NCBI GenBank assembly: GCA_026874595.1
Contig: CM049310.1
Location: 17,026,058-17,090,057 of the forward strand
Direction: 5' to 3'
DNA length: 64,000 nt
From: Sipunculus nudus
Taxonomy: Eukaryota; Annelida; Sipuncula; Golfingiida; Sipunculidae
Shown: in pieces, positions 60,231 to 64,000 of the stretch
Numbering within the stretch: the stretch's first letter is position 1
Layout of the letters: each line of letters begins with the position of its first letter
The notes under the pieces: model-generated
The model's database searches: none
Seen by the model: the letters and a program-made list of their open reading frames with translations, nothing else
What the model was told of the DNA's origin: nothing
Translations under genes and position numbers: made by a program

Positions 60231-61949
60231 AGTATTCCATATATCCAGTGATTGTGTAAAACATTGGAAAGATCGCAGAAAAAAAAATCATCGCTAAGAA
60301 TGCGCGCAGTTGGTTCACGTAAACAGCCTTTAATCAGCATCTGAAGATTATGATATAAGAAAAAAAGGTATAGAAATAGGATGAAAATAATATATAAGGA
60401 GGCTTTTCTGGAAAAAAATCAATGTAACATAAAAAGTATAGAATGGTAGAACTGACAGCCCTAGAAGACGGAAAGGGCAAGCCAAGGTGTCTGCAGCAAG
60501 AAAAAAACATGTGGGAAGGGCGCTTTACATTTATTGAAAGTGACACGGCGAATGCCATGGCACGTACGTATTTATATACACACACACAAAACACTTCACA
60601 ATAATTACACAGGACATACTTATATTTAATTCTTATAAGAGTTATTACTTACACAAGATGTATAAATAAAAAAAGAAGGGATTCATGGACCACGGCGCTC
60701 AGCTGAATAGTTTTAAATTTCAGAAAACACAAAATATACTTTTTTCCATTGTTATTGTTTTTGCTATTGTTTTTCTTTTTAGATTTTGCAAAAACAAGAT
60801 AAATAATCCTGCTAATAGGTGGAAAGCAAGTTCTAAATATATGATTGCCAAACTAATACTCTGACATGACTGCCATTGATAAAAAAAACAGTATAGGTTT
60901 TTGAGATACTGTGTTGAAAATGAAATATTCACAGATAGACACAGGTGGACAGAAAGGGCTGATAACATTATTTCACTTTCTGCTGAGGCAGGGAAATAAA
61001 GATTTAAATTTAATTGGACACCTTTTTTATCATGTCTATTTTTGTTAGGAGAATAACGATTTATTTAAAGAATTAATGTTTTAATGTTATCATATTAAAA
61101 TTTTCAATTTACAAATATGCTAAATTTAAATATACATAAAAATCTGCAAATATATGTAAATCTAGAATTATTATTATTATCAATATTTATCCTTGGTTTG
61201 CACATGTCAAATTATACACACATAAATTTTACTTTTTTAATCATCAAATGCTTAAACTAAATTTAAAAGATTATATTTTTTTAAAAGATAAAATCACTAA
61301 AAATGGCATCTTCTAGATTGTTCCTTTGATCACTATACATTGGGGTTTAGTTTAATGTACATGCTTAATTTTATTAACTTAAATAAAAAAATCAGTAAAC
61401 TAAATTATAATTTCCCTTTTACAAATAAGGGTATTCACATTGTTGGTCAGATTAGGGAAAAATTATATCATATGCTAAGTATTATCTTAACTATAATTTA
61501 TTACTGAATTTCACATATGTTAAAAAAACAATTATTTTTTTAAACTTTTCTAAAGCAAGGAGTTCATCTCAACAGGTGCATGCGAACTTTTATAGCAGAA
61601 CCTAACTCTGATAATTCGATGTGCACTCATTGTTAATCCTTGTAATAAAAACAAATTTCAAAATGTTGCAAATGTCTAGAAAAAATGAATTAAAGATAGA
61701 AATTATAACAATCATCTTGTATGTGCGTTCTCTCCGTGCAGGGGTTGGGAACGGGAGGGAAGCCTAGCTCTTCTGAGTAAAGCGTTCAAATTTCAGATTT
61801 CAAAAGCGTAAAGCATGATGTGTATAGGTTGTGATGATTAAACCATCAGTGCAAACAGGAAAAAAGTGCCATTGTCAAAGTTGGTAAAAATTTAAGGTAT
61901 TGATTTTACATTTAAGCTAATAACTTGAAAAAATACAAAATTCTTATTT
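60228..61949. other. Very AT-rich DNA, no gene seen
   Basis: Many A-runs and T-runs and frequent AATAAA-like words on both strands. The composition could fit a long 3' untranslated region or intron, but no adjacent coding exon is visible. Confidence 0.35.
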
Positions 61950-62044
61950 AGACGGCCGGCCGGCCGGCCAGACGGATGACGGACGAACGACGGCAAGACA
62001 GATGACGGACAAACGACTATCGCTATAGCTCAAATGACCCCCTG
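61950..62044 (-). mobile_element. Inverted 5' fragment of an A-type element
   Basis: The reverse complement reads TCATTTGAGCTATAGCGATA followed by a GTCCGTC-rich linker, matching TCATCTGAGCTATAGCGATC and the linker of A1 and A2. A GGCC tetranucleotide repeat (61953-61970) ends the linker. The hairpin's outer arm is cut off by the poly-C run at 62045. Confidence 0.65.
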
Positions 62045-62057
62045 CCCCCCCCCCCCC
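62045..62057. repeat. Poly-C run
   Basis: Thirteen consecutive C, exactly where the inverted A-type fragment ends. Confidence 0.9.
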
Positions 62058-62118
62058 TCCCTCTGGCTACACCCTGAATACAAGTCGTTGATTCTGATAG
62101 TAAGCTTTATGAAAAATG

Positions 62119-62132
62119 CCCCCCCCCCCCCC
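62119..62132. repeat. Poly-C run
   Basis: Fourteen consecutive C. Confidence 0.9.
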
Positions 62133-62385
62133 ACCGCAAGTGCATGTACACTTGGTTTCATTTCTGGCAGTTCAAGATCAAAAGTGAGCATCTAAGGCGT
62201 GTCCACATAGGAGTTCCTTGACAAAGATTGAATGGAACCACCGTCAATTATTTCATAGATTTAATTTGGAATAGATCTTTATGTACAGTTAAATGCATTC
62301 TTTTTCAAAAACCCAACGTTATAAATGGTACAACTGCATGTACAATCGTGTACGTAAGTGGTCATAAACTTAATTTGAAATATTG

Positions 62386-62465
62386 TAGGGCTGGAACGAT
62401 TTACCGCTATATCGACACATATCAATACACCATGTCGATACGGTTACCGAATTGCTTTTGCATGC
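62386..62465 (+). mobile_element. Possible hAT-like relic
   Basis: TAGGGCTGGAACGAT (62386-62400) followed by CGATA-type words in both orientations resembles the TAGGGCTGCAACGAT terminus of widespread animal hAT elements. The other end is not visible. Confidence 0.3.
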
Positions 62466-63010
62466 TGTATCCTTGTTTCGATAAAACAAAATTTCTTATT
62501 TATTACAATTTTTCAATTTTATTTTCTCAGTGGGTCACTCGTTTAACTTTATGATCCGTTATTCAGTTATTATTTTATACGTTTTTTTATACGAGCAGCC
62601 ATTCCGCCAGATGCATTTTTTTACAAACATATATATTCTGAACTGCATAAGTGACAAAAGTGGTTAAAGGAGTGCACGGTGAGAGATGATAACAGTGGCA
62701 AAAGGTGCTTTGAGAGATGAAAAAGCGCCGAAAACCCCGAGGGAAAAATCAAATAGTTAATAACGAGGGAACTGGAAATATGAGATTCACATTCCGGAAC
62801 GAAACACGAAATCTGTGTAAATAGAGCCAATTGTATGATATGTATGGCCTTGATATGCGTGGTCGATAAAATTCAATTATTAATCATGCATCAAGGTGAT
62901 TTTCTACCCTGTATAGGGAACATTAAAATATACCTTGGTGCACCCTTTGAAACGAGTACTTGTATCCCTGAAGCGAACACTGCAGGCAGCCTATAATATA
63001 GATCTAGGTA
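62466..63010. other. Unique DNA, no gene seen
   Basis: GTGGGTCACTCGTTT near 62530 resembles the right end of A2 (GGGGTCACTCGTT), possibly a detached A-type 3' end. Confidence 0.3.
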
Positions 63011-63199
63011 CAGTGAAACGTTTATAATATGGACACCCATGCGACTAGCCCAAATTGTCCGCTTTATAAAGGTGCCCATAATATGGAGGTCGTGACTGCA
63101 ACATTAATAATGAGAAAGAAAAAAACAGGACTGTCAAAGACTACCCATTATATACAGGTGCCCATTTGATAGAGGTTCCCATTAGGGGAGGTTCCACTG
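63011..63199. mobile_element. Small MITE with CAGTG ends, 189 bp
   Basis: The left end CAGTGAAACGTTTATAATATG (63011 on) and the right end GGGGAGGTTCCACTG (63185-63199) share CAGTGgAAC when inverted. Internally GGTGCCCAT recurs twice, with ATAATATGGAGG and GATAGAGGTTCCC as related words. This word set (GTCCGCTTTATA, AGAGGTTCCACTG) is typical of small DNA-transposon derivatives common in invertebrate genomes. Superfamily and target duplication are unclear. Confidence 0.5.
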
Positions 63200-63952
63200 C
63201 ATACATCTACATTTTTTAGATGTCCATCTTTTATATTTCATGTGGTTAATCTATCCAATCAAATAACATGAGGTAAAGCACAAGAATGTATTATTGGGTT
63301 CAATCAGTGAGAGGGTTATCGTAACAAGTTCAACTAGCCCCAAGGGGTTATTTGAAATCGATTTCAGATCACGGGGAGGAGATAACTCGGAACGGGGGTA
63401 GTCAACAGTCTTTACACCGGCATCCTGTTCCAACCAGAGATTATAGTGAATGTTCCCTATTCCATAACCTCACAATTTCGAGTGGTGCTTTTTTATTAAT
63501 GTAATCATTTATTTTTTATAATAAGTGACATTTGGGTAGTAAAATGATTGATAGAAAGAAAGTATGGTCCGATAAATATTACTGAGTGGAACTAATTCCG
63601 GGAAAAGAGTCTGAAAGGGCAGGCTGTAATACAATGCATAATACAAATATGAAACATAATTTCCAAGGGAGAAAGGTCGGATTGAAGCTTGATTATTTGT
63701 ATTGATTGAGTCAGATGACGTTACACAAAACACAAGTATTCTCAGCTATGAGTATTTTATGCGTTTAATATCAAACGTTTATAATGTTTTCATAAACATC
63801 AATGATAAACATGATAAGCCATTTTTATCGCACAAATTGTGAATAAAATACATATATACATATATATTAATATTGAGATTCCTGTTTCGAAACACACATG
63901 CATTATCTGTTACACACCATTCGATGTGGACAATACTATATCCGCTCCATCA
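63200..63952. other. AT-rich unique DNA, no gene seen
   Basis: GGGGTTATTTGAAATCGATT near 63345 resembles words at 9310 and 43500. No coding structure. Confidence 0.35.
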
Positions 63953-64000
63953 TTTTGCTGGCTGACCGCTGACTTTTGCTGGCTGACCGCTGACTTTTGC
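63953..64000. repeat. 21-bp tandem repeat at the window edge
   Basis: The unit TTTTGCTGGCTGACCGCTGAC starts at 63953, 63974 and 63995 with no mismatch, and continues past the end of the window, so the copy number is unknown. Confidence 0.85.

Overview
This 64 kb window is AT-rich animal nuclear DNA in which I find no convincing protein-coding gene. The longest open frames are about 150 codons. They are low-complexity translations of microsatellites, lie inside transposable elements, or lack splice-site context and any recognisable domain. There is no ribosomal RNA, no convincing tRNA gene and no prokaryotic gene organisation. Long (TA)n tracts, at least 15 poly-G or poly-C runs, tRNA-derived SINEs and repeats that open with AGCTCA...TGAGCT hairpins followed by CGTCCGTC-rich linkers suggest a lophotrochozoan, most likely a bivalve mollusc. 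That assignment rests on repeat style only.

Layout. 0-9 kb: a PIF/Harbinger-like MITE (704-1088), a possible short-LTR fragment (1265-1375), (TA)n arrays and a paired repeat (3924-4041, 4961-5080). 9-24 kb: mostly unique DNA with GC-richer islands, a 275-bp duplication (11236-11510 and 12733-13013), a SINE (14430-14548), degenerate minisatellites (15753-15895, 18320-18512), a perfect 41-bp tandem duplication (19628-19709), a GAGCAG-rich stretch (21536-21905) and a probable solo LTR (22284-23065). 24-30 kb: a hairpin-ended element with four 155-bp tandem units (25209-26103), an inverted repeat built of octamer-like sites (26759-26837) and a second SINE copy. 30-51 kb: mostly unique DNA with a hAT-like MITE that contains a SINE (39532-39989), a MITE with long terminal inverted repeats (42503-42996), a second SINE family (45236-45430) and more microsatellites.

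51.9-57.7 kb is the most structured part. Three related hairpin-ended tandem-core elements lie together and appear nested: C (from 51894), A1 (52422-55863, six units of about 337 bp), B1 inside A1 (54509-55659) and a 5'-truncated B2 (56321-57636). The perfect 12-bp palindrome GGTGGCGCCACC occurs 12 times here at regular spacing. All three families share a module of about 90 bp that ends in this palindrome, joined to different partner modules. The 155-bp unit at 25 kb is homologous to the first half of the 337-bp unit and carries estrogen-response-element-like inverted repeats. 58-64 kb is AT-rich DNA with an inverted A-type fragment, a small CAGTG-ended MITE (63011-63199) and a 21-bp tandem repeat that runs off the window edge.

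No genes act together here. The window reads as an intergenic or long-intron interval shaped by non-autonomous mobile elements and tandem repeat turnover, with a few islands that could be regulatory.
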